Positions 46,491 through 55,534 of a stretch of 64,000 bases of DNA are shown here, piece by piece. A model generated the notes under the pieces. It was not told where the DNA came from, did no database searches, and worked only from the letters and a program-made list of their open reading frames with translations. The position numbers were made by a program, and so were the translations under genes. Source of the stretch: Pseudomonas arsenicoxydans (GTDB taxonomy: Bacteria > Pseudomonadota > Gammaproteobacteria > Pseudomonadales > Pseudomonadaceae); NCBI RefSeq assembly GCF_900103875.1, contig NZ_LT629705.1:6271001-6335000 (forward strand). The letters run 5' to 3'. Numbering within the stretch: the stretch's first letter is position 1; every line of letters starts with the position of its first letter.

Positions 46491-47279
46491 ATGCGTAAGC
46501 AACTGATGATCCCCGCTCTCCTGGCCGCAAGCGTTGCACTGGCTGCCTGCTCCACCCCGCCTAACGCGAATCTGGAACAGGCCCGTACCAACTACAGCGG
46601 CCTGCAAGCCAATCCGCAAGCGAGCAAAGTTGCGGCACTGGAAACCAAAGACGCCAGCGACTACCTGGATAAGGCCGACAAGGCTTATCAGGACAAGCAA
46701 GACCAGGCCAAGGTTGACCAACTGGCTTACCTGACCAACCAGCGTGTTGAAGTGGCCAAGCAGACCATCGCCCTGCGCACCGCTGAAGCCAACTTGAAAA
46801 ACGCATCGGCCCAACGCGCCCAGGCCCGCCTGGATGCCCGCGATGCGCAAATCAAGCAGTTGCAGGACAGCCTGAACGCCAAGCAAACCGATCGCGGCAC
46901 CGTGGTGACCTTCGGTGACGTGCTGTTTGCCACCGACCGGGCTGACCTGAAATCCAGCGGTCTGGTGAATATCAACAAACTGGCGCAGTTCCTCTCGGAA
47001 AATCCTGATCGCAAAGTGATCGTCGAGGGTTACACCGACAGCACCGGCACCGCGAGCCACAACCAGTCGCTGTCCGAACGTCGTGCCGGTTCCGTGCGCA
47101 TGGCACTGGTGAAAATGGGCGTTGATCCAGCGCGCATCGTTGCCCAGGGTTATGGCAAGGAATACCCGGTTGCTGAAAACGATAGCACCTCGGGTCGTGC
47201 GATGAACCGTCGGGTGGAAGTGACCATTTCCAACGACAACCAGCCAGTGATCCCGCGTTCGGCAGTCAGCTCGAACTAA
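46491..47279 (+). CDS. lptF: OmpA-family outer-membrane lipoprotein LptF
   Basis: A 262-residue lipoprotein starting MRKQLMIPALLAASVALAAC with lipidated C20. It has a DUF4398-like helical middle (LETKDASDYLDKADKAYQDK) and a C-terminal OmpA peptidoglycan-binding domain (FGDVLFATDRADLKSSG, VEGYTDSTGTASHNQSLSER, NRRVEVTI). In P. aeruginosa LptF (not to be confused with the LPS-transport LptF) helps survival in harsh conditions. A RBS AAAGGA lies 9 bases before the second of two adjacent ATGs, chosen here. Confidence 0.9.
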   Translation: MRKQLMIPALLAASVALAACSTPPNANLEQARTNYSGLQANPQASKVAALETKDASDYLDKADKAYQDKQDQAKVDQLAYLTNQRVEVAKQTIALRTAEANLKNASAQRAQARLDARDAQIKQLQDSLNAKQTDRGTVVTFGDVLFATDRADLKSSGLVNINKLAQFLSENPDRKVIVEGYTDSTGTASHNQSLSERRAGSVRMALVKMGVDPARIVAQGYGKEYPVAENDSTSGRAMNRRVEVTISNDNQPVIPRSAVSSN

Positions 47280-47299
47280 GCGTCACCCGCTGAAACACA

Positions 47300-47340
47300 A
47301 AAGCCCCGCCTGAGTCGATCAGGCGGGGCTTTTTTTTTTA
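47300..47340 (+). terminator. Strong terminator of lptF
   Basis: AAAGCCCCGCCTGA / TCAGGCGGGGCTTT stem (47300-47332, 5-base loop) followed by an uninterrupted run of T. Textbook rho-independent terminator. Confidence 0.95.
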
Positions 47341-47348
47341 GATCAAGG

Positions 47349-47431
47349 GATCGCAGCCTCGTTTTACTCGACAGCTCCTACAGGGACCGTGTGTTTCTGT
47401 AGGAGCTGTCGAGTGAAACGAGGCTGCGATC
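47349..47431. repeat. Long inverted repeat with 35-base arms
   Basis: 47349-47383 and 47397-47431 are reverse complements with a single mismatch, separated by 13 bases. Core words: GATCGCAGCC, CGACAGCTCCTACAG. A different family from the GTGGGAGC REPs. It lies in the convergent spacer just past the lptF terminator and can end the minus-strand gene as well. Confidence 0.85.
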
Positions 47432-47443
47432 TTTTCCAGCGCG

Positions 47444-47773
47444 CTACGGCTCTAACTTCTGCGGCGTTTCCTGGCCCATGCAGCGCACGGCTTTTTTCTG
47501 ATTGTTGACCAGTACGCCAGTCAGGCCTTTCTGTTCGGTATCAAACATCACCAGCACGCCATCGATGCACTGGGCCACTTGCGACGCTGGCTCCAGGGAG
47601 ACTTTGTAGTCTTCGCCCGGCACGGTCTTGAGCATGGTGAAATCGCTGAGCAGCAACGCATCTTCGGGTTTGGCGAAGTGCAGGTAACCGTAGAACCACA
47701 AGGCCCCGACGGTGCCGAGGATGCTGCAGATGCCGGTGATGATCAGCGGGATGGCGTTACGTTCTTCACTCAT
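47444..47773 (-). CDS. Small single-pass membrane protein, unknown function
   Basis: A 109-residue protein with one membrane segment (about 9-31, IPLIITGICSILGTVGALWF) and an extracytoplasmic domain with two cysteines (QCIDG and VRCMG), which may form a disulfide. Its ATG overlaps the stop of the hydrolase gene? No: its start at 47773 overlaps the 3' end of the upstream hydrolase ORF by 4 bases (ATGA), so the pair is coupled. Confidence 0.8.
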   Translation of the reverse strand: MSEERNAIPLIITGICSILGTVGALWFYGYLHFAKPEDALLLSDFTMLKTVPGEDYKVSLEPASQVAQCIDGVLVMFDTEQKGLTGVLVNNQKKAVRCMGQETPQKLEP

Positions 47774-48684
47774 TGCGGACTCTCTGGTGGTTCATCTTCT
47801 GAATTCGGGGGTGCCGGGTAATTGGGAACTTCACCCAGGCGGCGCAGGCCGTTGAAATGCTGCGGGTCGTCAAGATAGCGCAGCATGACTTTGCGCCAGA
47901 CCGGGTCTGCGAACGTCTGCACATGACCGCCACGGGTCAGCTGCAGCACTCGCGGCGGCGGCGCAGCTTGATACAGACGGATGCCATTGGAAAGGGGCAC
48001 GATCGGATCGTCGATGCTGTGGTAGATCAGTTTTGGTACGCCATTGAGCTGCGCCACCGAGTTGATCGCGCTGTCACCGTCAGGCACCAGCCAGGACAAC
48101 GGCACCTGGAAGGCCCAGGTCAGCCAGGAGTTGCTCAGGGCGTATTGGCCAATACTGCGATAACTGGCGGGAACGCCATCCAGGACCAAGGCCTTGAGTT
48201 GTTTCTGGCGTTCGGGATGCTGGACCAGATAGTGCACGGCCATCGAACCACCGAGGCTCTGGCCGAGCAGGATCAGCGGCTTGCCTTTAACCTCCGGTGC
48301 CTGATCGAGCCATTTGAACGCGGCATCGATGTCCTCATAGATCTCTGGCAAGCTCGGTTTCCCTTCGGACAAACCATAGCCGCGATAGTCCACCAGCAGC
48401 ACTTGATAGCCTTGTTTGGGCAACCACCAGCTCCCGCCCAAATGCATCGGCAGATTGCCGCCGTTGCCGTGCAGATGCAGCACGGTGCCCTTGACCTCGA
48501 CACCTTTTTTCGCCGGCAGCCACCAAGCGTTCAGCTTGAGGCCATCAGCCGTGGTCAGGGTCACTTCGCGGTAGTCGAGCTTGGCTTTTTCCGGAGTAAA
48601 CAGCTGACCGGGTTCGGGGTAGAACAGCAAGGAGCTGCAACCGCTCAAGGTCAGAATAAGGCAGACAATGCCGAGGATTCTCAT
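47770..48684 (-). CDS. Alpha/beta-hydrolase lipoprotein
   Basis: A 304-residue serine hydrolase with lipobox LTLSGC (Cys at 16), so envelope-anchored. Catalytic triad candidates: S143 in GQSLGGS, D226 in SIDDPIVP, H254 in RGGHVQTF; the oxyanion HGNGGN follows strand 3. Substrate unknown, with likely esterase activity. Overlaps the downstream small membrane-protein gene by 4 bases. Pro/Glu-rich tail at the C-terminus. Confidence 0.88.
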   Translation of the reverse strand: MRILGIVCLILTLSGCSSLLFYPEPGQLFTPEKAKLDYREVTLTTADGLKLNAWWLPAKKGVEVKGTVLHLHGNGGNLPMHLGGSWWLPKQGYQVLLVDYRGYGLSEGKPSLPEIYEDIDAAFKWLDQAPEVKGKPLILLGQSLGGSMAVHYLVQHPERQKQLKALVLDGVPASYRSIGQYALSNSWLTWAFQVPLSWLVPDGDSAINSVAQLNGVPKLIYHSIDDPIVPLSNGIRLYQAAPPPRVLQLTRGGHVQTFADPVWRKVMLRYLDDPQHFNGLRRLGEVPNYPAPPNSEDEPPESPQ

Positions 48685-48725
48685 CCGTTGAAACCTCGCG
48701 AATACAGGGATTGAAATACAACCCC

Positions 48726-48817
48726 CTGTGGGAGCGGGCTTGCCCGCGATGGCGGCTTAACATTCAACATTCGTGTTGGCTGTGACATCGCTATCGCGGG
48801 CAAGCCCGCTCCCACAG
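48726..48817. repeat. REP pair upstream of the hydrolase gene
   Basis: Plus-oriented copy at 48726-48750 and minus-oriented copy at 48793-48817, with a 42-base centre. Both carry the GTGGGAGCGGGCTTGCCCGC core (20 bases). Fills the spacer to the DUF1704 gene. Confidence 0.88.
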
Positions 48818-48832
48818 GAGATAACTTCTGAC

Positions 48833-50110
48833 CTAGAGAATGTTCGAGTAATCCGCTTCGATCCGGTCCAGGCTCAGGTGGTTGAGGAAGTTGGAGAAGC
48901 ACATCCACGCCGACAGCGCGTTCATGTCGCGGAACTGCTCCGGCAAATACTTCGGCGGCACCACCAGCCCTTCATCCACCAACTGACGCAAGGTGCGCAT
49001 GTCTTCCAGCGTAGTCTTGCCGCAAAACAGCAGCGGAATCTGCTCAAGCTTGCCTTTACGCACGGCCAACTGAATGTAGTTGTAAACCATGATAAAGCCC
49101 TTGAGGTAGGACAAGTCTTTGGTAAATGGCAGCCCATTGGGCACCGAACCACGGAACACCCGGCTGGCGTTGCCGTAGCTTTCGGGCATTTCGAAGCCTT
49201 GCTCGCGGAAGAACTCGTAGACCTGCAGAAAGTCCGCGCCCTCCTCCACCATGTGAATGGCGCGGGTGCGGTTGGTCAGCTTGCGCAGGCGACTCGGGTA
49301 AGAAGCGAAGGTGATGATTTCCATCAGGATCGCCAGGCCTTCCTGGGTCACCGTCGATGACGGCGGGCCCTTGGACAGGAACGTACAGATCGGCTGGTTC
49401 AGTCCGTTGAGCGTCGTGCCGACATGCACCAGCCCTTCGTGAACCTCCAGGGCGCGCACGTCACGTTCGTTGAACATCGCGTCGGTGCGGATCTTGATGT
49501 AGTCGGCGCCAGCCGCCGCGTCAGCAACAATGCCATCGGACTCGAACACCCGAATGGTTTCCTCGGCCTCGCCAAACACCTTGCTCAACCGGGTTTGCAG
49601 TAAATTCACGGCATCCTTGGCGGTGAGGATTTTCGGCTCATCCTTAAGGTCGCCCCGGCCATCGATGTTGTTCAGGTAGTCGGAGAGCATCAGGCCGAGG
49701 TCGGACAGCGTCGGATCACCGGCGTGGAACGCGTCGGATGCAGCGCCGTACAACTCCTGTGAAATCAGGCCGAAATCCTCGGTGCCGCGCGCTTCGAGCA
49801 TACGCACCACCATCCGGTATTCCTTGCACATGCGACGCATGATCTGGCCGACCGGGTTGAACTGGCCAAGCTGGCGGGTGATGTCGCGTTCGATGTTCTG
49901 GAATTCCAGTTTCACTTTGCTGGAATCGAATGTCAGCGGTCGGTTGAGGTAATAGTCGCGATCCACGGCCGGCATTTCCTTGCCCTTGGCCTTGAGGAAA
50001 CCCTTGCGGATGCTGTCATCCCATTTCACCGCATCGAGGACGCGAATCGGCGTCTGCGCCAGCACAATGCGATCGGACAAAATGCGTATCGTCTGCTGGT
50101 AATCGTCCAC
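48833..50110 (-). CDS. DUF1704 (MATCAP-like) metallopeptidase candidate, QEGLA-motif protein
   Basis: A 425-residue soluble protein of the family often annotated flavohemoglobin expression-modulating QEGLA protein. It contains HEGLVH at 224-229, an HExxxH zinc motif, and TQEGLA with E257 as likely third ligand. This is the active-site pattern of the eukaryotic tubulin carboxypeptidases MATCAP/KIAA0895, which share the DUF1704 domain. A bacterial substrate is not known to me. No signal peptide, so presumed cytosolic. The start MDDYQQTIRI follows a spaced AGGAG. Neighbour of a lipoprotein and a hydrolase lipoprotein with no evident link. Confidence 0.85.
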   Translation of the reverse strand: MDDYQQTIRILSDRIVLAQTPIRVLDAVKWDDSIRKGFLKAKGKEMPAVDRDYYLNRPLTFDSSKVKLEFQNIERDITRQLGQFNPVGQIMRRMCKEYRMVVRMLEARGTEDFGLISQELYGAASDAFHAGDPTLSDLGLMLSDYLNNIDGRGDLKDEPKILTAKDAVNLLQTRLSKVFGEAEETIRVFESDGIVADAAAGADYIKIRTDAMFNERDVRALEVHEGLVHVGTTLNGLNQPICTFLSKGPPSSTVTQEGLAILMEIITFASYPSRLRKLTNRTRAIHMVEEGADFLQVYEFFREQGFEMPESYGNASRVFRGSVPNGLPFTKDLSYLKGFIMVYNYIQLAVRKGKLEQIPLLFCGKTTLEDMRTLRQLVDEGLVVPPKYLPEQFRDMNALSAWMCFSNFLNHLSLDRIEADYSNIL

Positions 50111-50146
50111 CCGAAACTCCTGTAGAAAAACCGTTACGTGCTGGAT

Positions 50147-50701
50147 TTATTTGGCTTTGGCCAGGCGCTGATAGCGCACGGCCTCGACGAACACATCGGA
50201 ATTGGCCGGATCATCGAGGTAAGCAAAGACCTGGTCCATGCTGTTGTTGATCAACACGCCGTCGCCGTCGTCAGTCTGAAAGCCTTCGCCACTCAGGACT
50301 TTTTGTCCGAGTGCCTGGTTGATCTGCTCGAGGTCGAGGTTATAGACCACCAGTTCGTGCTTATCGTTGAGCTCGAAACCCGCAATAGTGAAATGACCGC
50401 CGAACTGCGCCGGGACCTTCGCCGACAGGTACCAGCGACTGCCATGGCGCGACACCGTGAAGGGATAGGCTTCGCGCTCGCTGGGTTTGGCCTTGAAATA
50501 GCTGACCGCCTGATAGCGATTGTCGCCCAGGCGCGTCAGTTCCAGATTCATCGGCTCGCCCCAGGCGTTGGTGCTGGTCCATTTGCCGAGTAATCCTTTG
50601 GGCGCGGGGTCGCTCGTGGGCAGAGGCTCCTTGAAGGTCACCAGGCAGCCACTGAGCAGCAGGAACGACAAGGCGATCACTACGACGCGCCAGGCTTTCA
50701 T
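50147..50701 (-). CDS. Envelope lipoprotein, unknown function
   Basis: A 184-residue lipoprotein with lipobox LLLSGC, lipidated C19. The mature part is beta-rich with alternating hydrophobic strands (GKWTSTNAWGEPMNLELTRL, RWYLSAKVPAQFGGHFTIAG), suggesting a small beta-barrel or sandwich. AGGGAG upstream of ATG. It lies 36 bases upstream of the DUF1704 gene, probably co-transcribed. Confidence 0.85.
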   Translation of the reverse strand: MKAWRVVVIALSFLLLSGCLVTFKEPLPTSDPAPKGLLGKWTSTNAWGEPMNLELTRLGDNRYQAVSYFKAKPSEREAYPFTVSRHGSRWYLSAKVPAQFGGHFTIAGFELNDKHELVVYNLDLEQINQALGQKVLSGEGFQTDDGDGVLINNSMDQVFAYLDDPANSDVFVEAVRYQRLAKAK

Positions 50702-50748
50702 TCAACACTCCCTATGAACACACATCGCCCTCAAGTGGCCACCAACCT

Positions 50749-50839
50749 TGTGGGAGCGAGCCTGCTCGCGATGGCGGATTGTCAGGCAACAGAGATGTTG
50801 AATGTCAGACCGTAATCGCGAGCAGGCTCGCTCCCACAG
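50749..50839. repeat. REP pair between TetR regulator and lipoprotein genes
   Basis: Plus-oriented copy 50749-50772 and minus-oriented copy 50815-50839, each with GTGGGAGCGAGCCTGCTCGC (20 bases). Twenty-two bases from the TetR stop. Confidence 0.88.
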
Positions 50840-50861
50840 GGGATTCGCCTCCACTCAGGAA

Positions 50862-51578
50862 TTACACCGACGCCAACACCAGGTGCATGTAGCGGGTCAG
50901 GATACCGAGCATTTCGGCTTCGGCCACAGGCTCGGCGTCGTTGAGCAGGCCCTGATATTCCATCCGTCCGATAATGGCCGTCAACACTTTGGCATCCTGT
51001 TGTGGCTCACGGGAACCCAATACTTCGAAAAGCTGACACGTTCCCTGCAGCAGAATTTGCTGATGCGAGCGCACCAACAGCGCCAGGCGTGGGTTCAGCA
51101 GCGCTTCCTGGCGGAATGCCTGCTCGGCCATCAAGTGTTCGCGACGATTGATCAGTTGCCGGTGAACATAGTCCGCCATCAACCCTGCGATGTCGTCCGC
51201 CAATTGCGAGCGAGACTCGGGGCTGCCGTCGCCGCTGACCACCATCTCACGCAGCAGGCCTTCATTGTTCACCCACAGCTTGGCCATGAACGCGGCGCTG
51301 CGTTCCACGTATTGCGCGAAGGTATCGGTGAGCAAGTCATCGATATCCTTGAAGTAGTAAGTGGTGGCCGACAACGGCACATTGGCCTCGGCCGCCACCG
51401 CGCGGTGACGCACAGCCCGCACGCCATCGCGCACGACAATGCGCATCGCCGCATCGAGAATCTCCTGTCGACGCTGCTCGCTGCCCTGTCGGCTGGCCTT
51501 GCGGCCTTGGTACTGAACACTTTCAGCGACTGCAGTGGCGACATCCGCTGCACCCTCTTGAGCCATTGCACGGTTCAC
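50862..51578 (-). CDS. TetR-family regulator
   Basis: A 238-residue regulator with an unstructured N-terminal stretch (1-32) before the helix-turn-helix (RRQEILDAAMRIVVRDGVRA, VPLSATTYYFKDIDDLLTD). I keep the GTG start at 51578 because GGAAG lies 7 bases upstream; an ATG four codons later is possible. Stands alone between lysS and a REP pair, so its target is not evident from context. Confidence 0.87.
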   Translation of the reverse strand: MNRAMAQEGAADVATAVAESVQYQGRKASRQGSEQRRQEILDAAMRIVVRDGVRAVRHRAVAAEANVPLSATTYYFKDIDDLLTDTFAQYVERSAAFMAKLWVNNEGLLREMVVSGDGSPESRSQLADDIAGLMADYVHRQLINRREHLMAEQAFRQEALLNPRLALLVRSHQQILLQGTCQLFEVLGSREPQQDAKVLTAIIGRMEYQGLLNDAEPVAEAEMLGILTRYMHLVLASV

Positions 51579-51640
51579 GACAGGTCTTCCTCACTTATTT
51601 CAAAAGTAACCATTTGATACGTTTGTACCAGACAGGCAAT

Positions 51641-51669
51641 AAAAAGCCGCCTGTTTTAGGCGGCTTTTT
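51641..51669. terminator. Bidirectional terminator between lysS and the TetR gene
   Basis: AAAAAGCCGCCT (51641-51652) / AGGCGGCTTTTT (51658-51669), loop GTTTT. On the minus strand it terminates lysS, 11 bases past its stop. Confidence 0.9.
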
Positions 51670-51680
51670 AAATGAAACGT

Positions 51681-53183
51681 TTACGCTTGCGGCCGCATGT
51701 GCGGGAACAGGATCACGTCGCGGATCGACGGTGAGTTGGTCAACAACATCACCAGGCGATCGATGCCGATGCCTTCACCCGCTGTTGGCGGCATGCCGTA
51801 CTCCAGCGCGCGAACGAAGTCGGCGTCGTAGTGCATGGCTTCGTCGTCGCCGGCGTCCTTGTCCGCCACCTGCGCCATGAAGCGCTCGGCCTGGTCTTCC
51901 GCGTCGTTCAACTCGGAATAGGCGTTGGCGATTTCACGGCCGCCGATGAACAGTTCGAAACGGTCGGTGACGCTTGGGTTTTCGTCGTTACGACGGGCCA
52001 GCGGCGAGACTTCGAACGGGTACTGGGTAATGAAGTGCGGCTGTTCCAGCTTGTGCTCGACCAGTTCTTCGAAAATCATCACCTGCAACTTGCCCAGACC
52101 TTCGAAGCCCAGCACCTTGGCACCGGCCTTCTTGGCGATGGCACGCGCCTTCTCGATGTCGGTCAGGTCGTCAGCGGTCAGCTCGGGGTTGTACTTGAGG
52201 ATCGAGTCGAACACCGACAGACGCACGAACGGTTCGCCGAAATGGAACACCTTGTCGCCGTAAGGCACGTCGGTGCTGCCCAGCACCAGCTGCGCCAGCT
52301 CGCGGAACAGCTCTTCGGTCAGGTCCATGTTGTCTTCGTAGTCGGCGTAAGCCTGGTAGAACTCCAACATGGTGAATTCAGGGTTGTGCCGCGTCGAGAC
52401 ACCTTCGTTACGGAAGTTGCGGTTGATCTCGAACACTTTCTCGAAGCCGCCGACAACCAGACGCTTGAGGTACAGCTCAGGCGCGATACGCAGGAACATT
52501 TCCATGTCCAGCGCGTTGTGGTGAGTTTCGAATGGCTTGGCCGCAGCGCCGCCCGGAATGGTTTGCAGCATCGGCGTTTCGACTTCGAGGAAGTCGCGCT
52601 TCATCAGGAAGCTGCGGATGTGCGCAATCACTTGCGAACGCACGCGGAACGTCTGGCGCACGTCTTCGTTGACGATCAGGTCAACGTAGCGCTGGCGATA
52701 GCGCTGTTCGGTGTCGGTCAGGCCGTGGTGCTTGTCCGGCAGCGGGCGCAGCGACTTGGTCAGCAGGCGCACTTCGGTCATTTCAACGTACAGGTCGCCC
52801 TTGCCGGAACGGGCCAAGGTGCCAACGGCTGCAATGATGTCGCCCATGTCCCAGGTTTTCACCGCGGCCAGGGTTTCTTCGGACAGGGTTTTACGGTTGA
52901 CGTAGACCTGGATGCGACCGGTCATGTCCTGGATCACCATGAACGAGCCACGGTTGAGCATGATGCGACCGGCAACCTTGACCGGAATTGCAGCCTCTGC
53001 CAGCTCTTCCTTGGTCTTGTCCGCGTACTGTTTCTGCAAGTCATTGCAGTAGTTTTCGCGGCGGAAGTCGTTGGGGAAGGCATTGCCCTTGGCGCGCTCG
53101 GCAGCAAGCTTTTCCTTGCGCAGGGCGATCAGGGAGTTTTCTTCCTGTTGCAGGGCTTGCGGGTCGAGTTCTAGGTCGCTCAT
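51681..53183 (-). CDS. lysS: Lysyl-tRNA synthetase (class II)
   Basis: Charges tRNA-Lys. The 500-residue protein has an N-terminal OB-fold anticodon-binding domain ([20 protein letters not shown]) and a class II catalytic core with motif 2 ([20 protein letters not shown]) and motif 3 ([20 protein letters not shown]). Follows prfB by 71 bases as in E. coli prfB-lysS, probably co-transcribed. Confidence 0.97.
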   Translation of the reverse strand: MSDLELDPQALQQEENSLIALRKEKLAAERAKGNAFPNDFRRENYCNDLQKQYADKTKEELAEAAIPVKVAGRIMLNRGSFMVIQDMTGRIQVYVNRKTLSEETLAAVKTWDMGDIIAAVGTLARSGKGDLYVEMTEVRLLTKSLRPLPDKHHGLTDTEQRYRQRYVDLIVNEDVRQTFRVRSQVIAHIRSFLMKRDFLEVETPMLQTIPGGAAAKPFETHHNALDMEMFLRIAPELYLKRLVVGGFEKVFEINRNFRNEGVSTRHNPEFTMLEFYQAYADYEDNMDLTEELFRELAQLVLGSTDVPYGDKVFHFGEPFVRLSVFDSILKYNPELTADDLTDIEKARAIAKKAGAKVLGFEGLGKLQVMIFEELVEHKLEQPHFITQYPFEVSPLARRNDENPSVTDRFELFIGGREIANAYSELNDAEDQAERFMAQVADKDAGDDEAMHYDADFVRALEYGMPPTAGEGIGIDRLVMLLTNSPSIRDVILFPHMRPQA

Positions 53184-53254
53184 GTCTTTAAAAATTCCAT
53201 CACAGGTTCGTTGCCCCCACCGGTGGCAGGGGACTTGAGGTCTTGACTGGCGGT

Positions 53255-54350
53255 TTACAGGCCTTGTTTCAGGCTGGCCACCAGGTATTCGTCAATGTCG
53301 CCGTCGAGCACCTTGTCGCAGTCACTGCGTTCGATGTTAGTGCGCAAATCCTTGATTCGCGACGCATCGAGCACGTAAGAGCGAATCTGGTGACCCCAGC
53401 CGATGTCCGACTTGGTGTCTTCCAGGGCCTGGGAGGCGGCGTTGCGTTTCTGCACTTCCTGCTCGTACAAGCGCGCCCGCAACATTTTCATCGCGGTGTC
53501 TTTGTTGGCGTGCTGGGAGCGTTCGTTCTGGCAGCTGACCACGGTGTTGGTCGGTACGTGGGTGATACGTACGGCCGAGTCGGTGGTGTTTACGTGCTGA
53601 CCACCGGCACCGGAGGAGCGGTAGGTGTCGATGCGCAGGTCCGACGGGTTGATATCGATTTCGATGTTGTCATCGATTTCCGGCGATACGAACACGGCCG
53701 AGAACGAGGTGTGGCGGCGGTTGCCGGAGTCGAACGGGCTCTTGCGCACCAGACGGTGCACGCCGATCTCGGTGCGCAACCAGCCAAAGGCGTATTCGCC
53801 CTTGATGTGCACCGTGGCGCCCTTGATCCCGGCGACTTCACCGGCCGACAGCTCCATGATGGTGGCGTCGAAACCGCGTTTGTCAGCCCAGCGCAGGTAC
53901 ATGCGCAGCAGGATGTTGGCCCAGTCCTGGGCCTCGGTGCCGCCGGAGCCGGCCTGGATGTCCAGGTAGGCGTTGTTGGCGTCCATTTCACCGCTGAACA
54001 TGCGACGGAATTCGAGCTTTTCCAGCGACTCGCGCAGGCGCTCGACTTCGGCGGCGACGTCATCGACGGCGGCCTGGTCTTCTTCTTCGGCGGACATCAG
54101 CAGCAGGTCTTTGGCGTCGGCCAGGCCTGAATGCATTTCGTCGAGGGTTTCGACGATCTGAGCCAGCAGCGATCGCTCGCGGCCCAGTTCCTGAGCGTAC
54201 GACGGGTTGTTCCAGACAGACGGATCTTCAAGCTCGCGATTGACTTCAGTCAGACGCTCATGCTTTTGATCGTAGTCAAAGATACCCCCGAATAGTTTCG
54301 GAGCGCTCGGACAGGTCCTTGATACTGTTAAGGATCGGGTTGATTTCCAT
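53255..54350 (-). CDS. prfB: Peptide chain release factor 2, with programmed +1 frameshift
   Basis: Recognises UGA/UAA stop codons. Two frames: codons 1-24 ([20 protein letters not shown]...) from ATG at 54350, an in-frame TGA at 54278-54276, then the main frame starting with GAC at 54277, giving 364 residues in total. SPF anticodon tripeptide at 204-206 (KSPFDSG) and catalytic GGQ at 249-251 (SGAGGQHVN). The internal Met at 54136 is not the true start. Upstream of lysS. Confidence 0.96.
54275..54290 (-). promoter_or_regulatory. Autoregulatory +1 frameshift site of prfB
   Basis: On the minus strand GGGGG TAT CTT TGA C: a Shine-Dalgarno-like GGGGG three bases upstream of the slippery CTT codon, followed by the poor stop context TGAC. 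When RF2 is scarce the ribosome shifts +1 at CTT and completes RF2. Conserved in most bacteria with prfB. Confidence 0.95.
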
Positions 54351-54484
54351 GGCGGGCAGCACTCGTTGGCGAACTTTTGAAAGCCGGCGAGTATAACGTA
54401 ATCAGGCTGTAACAGCAGCCCGCCTGGCGGCTTTAGGGGCGAATGGGATTTTCTGTACAGCCCTGTGGCAACCGAAGTCGCCCG

Positions 54485-55486
54485 CTACTCGATCCCCACC
54501 TGATTACGCCCATTGTTCTTGGCCCGATACAGCCCCTTGTCCGCCGCCGAAATCAGTTGCCGGCAATCGCTGCCCGGCTGCGGGATCATGGTCGACAAGC
54601 CGATGCTGATAGTCAGGCTTGAGCCTTCGGTGGGGGCAATGTGTGGAATCTTCAGCGCGGCCACGGTCAGGCGCAGTTTTTCCGCCACCAGTCGCGCACC
54701 GCCCGGCGTGGTATTGGGCAGCACCAGGGCGAACTCTTCACCCCCATAACGCGCCGGCAGGTCCGAAGGTCGCGCACTGGCATCGCGGATCGCCGTGGCG
54801 ACTTGACGCAAGGCCTCGTCGCCATCCAGGTGGCCAAAGCTATCGTTGTAGGACTTGAAATAGTCGACGTCGATCATCAGCAACGACAGTTGCGTCTGGT
54901 CGCGCAGCGAACGGCGCCATTCCAGTTCCAGGTATTCATCGAAGTGCCGGCGGTTTGACAGCCCGGTCAGGCCGTCGGAGTTCATCAACCGCTGCAACAC
55001 CAGATTGGTGTCGAGCAACTGCTGCTGGCTGACCCGCAGCGCGCGGTAAGCCGCGTCACGCTGCAACAACATCATGTAGGAGCGCGAGTGATAGCGGATA
55101 CGCGCCACCAGCTCGATGTTGTCCGGTAGCTTGACCAGGTAATCATTGGCACCGGCGGCAAAGGCGGCGCTTTTGATCAGCGGGTCTTCCTTGGTCGACA
55201 GGACAATGATCGGAATGTCCTTGGTCGCCGGGTGATTGCGGTATTCGCGCACCAGGCTCAGGCCGTCGAGGCCGGGCATCACCAGATCCTGCAGAATCAC
55301 CGTCGGCTTGATGCGGATCGCCTGCGAGACGGCCTGATGCGGGTCGGCGCAGAAGTGGAAGTCGATATTGTCCTCGCTCGACAACCCTCGGCGCACCGCC
55401 TCACCGATCATCGCCTGATCGTCCACCAACAGCACCATGGCGGCGTTTTCGTCGGTTTTGAAGTCGTCGAGCTGTAAGTCAGTCAT
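54485..55486 (-). CDS. wspR: Diguanylate cyclase response regulator WspR
   Basis: Makes c-di-GMP when phosphorylated by WspE. The 333-residue protein has a REC domain with phospho-acceptor D67 ([10 protein letters not shown]), a linker helix, and a GGDEF domain with GGEEF at 248-252. The inhibitory c-di-GMP site RPSD is at 239-242, so product feedback is retained. Last gene of the Wsp operon, with a 48-base gap after wspF, unlike the overlapping upstream genes, allowing independent translation or a terminal promoter. Confidence 0.96.
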   Translation of the reverse strand: MTDLQLDDFKTDENAAMVLLVDDQAMIGEAVRRGLSSEDNIDFHFCADPHQAVSQAIRIKPTVILQDLVMPGLDGLSLVREYRNHPATKDIPIIVLSTKEDPLIKSAAFAAGANDYLVKLPDNIELVARIRYHSRSYMMLLQRDAAYRALRVSQQQLLDTNLVLQRLMNSDGLTGLSNRRHFDEYLELEWRRSLRDQTQLSLLMIDVDYFKSYNDSFGHLDGDEALRQVATAIRDASARPSDLPARYGGEEFALVLPNTTPGGARLVAEKLRLTVAALKIPHIAPTEGSSLTISIGLSTMIPQPGSDCRQLISAADKGLYRAKNNGRNQVGIE

Positions 55487-55534
55487 GTGCAGTCACCTGA
55501 TTACTACCTGAGCCAGGATTGCTGTGAAAAGCCG

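Noticed and set aside
53255..54136. prfB starting at the internal Met (293 codons)
   Set aside because: Lacks the conserved N-terminal 71 residues; the frameshift site and first frame are intact upstream.
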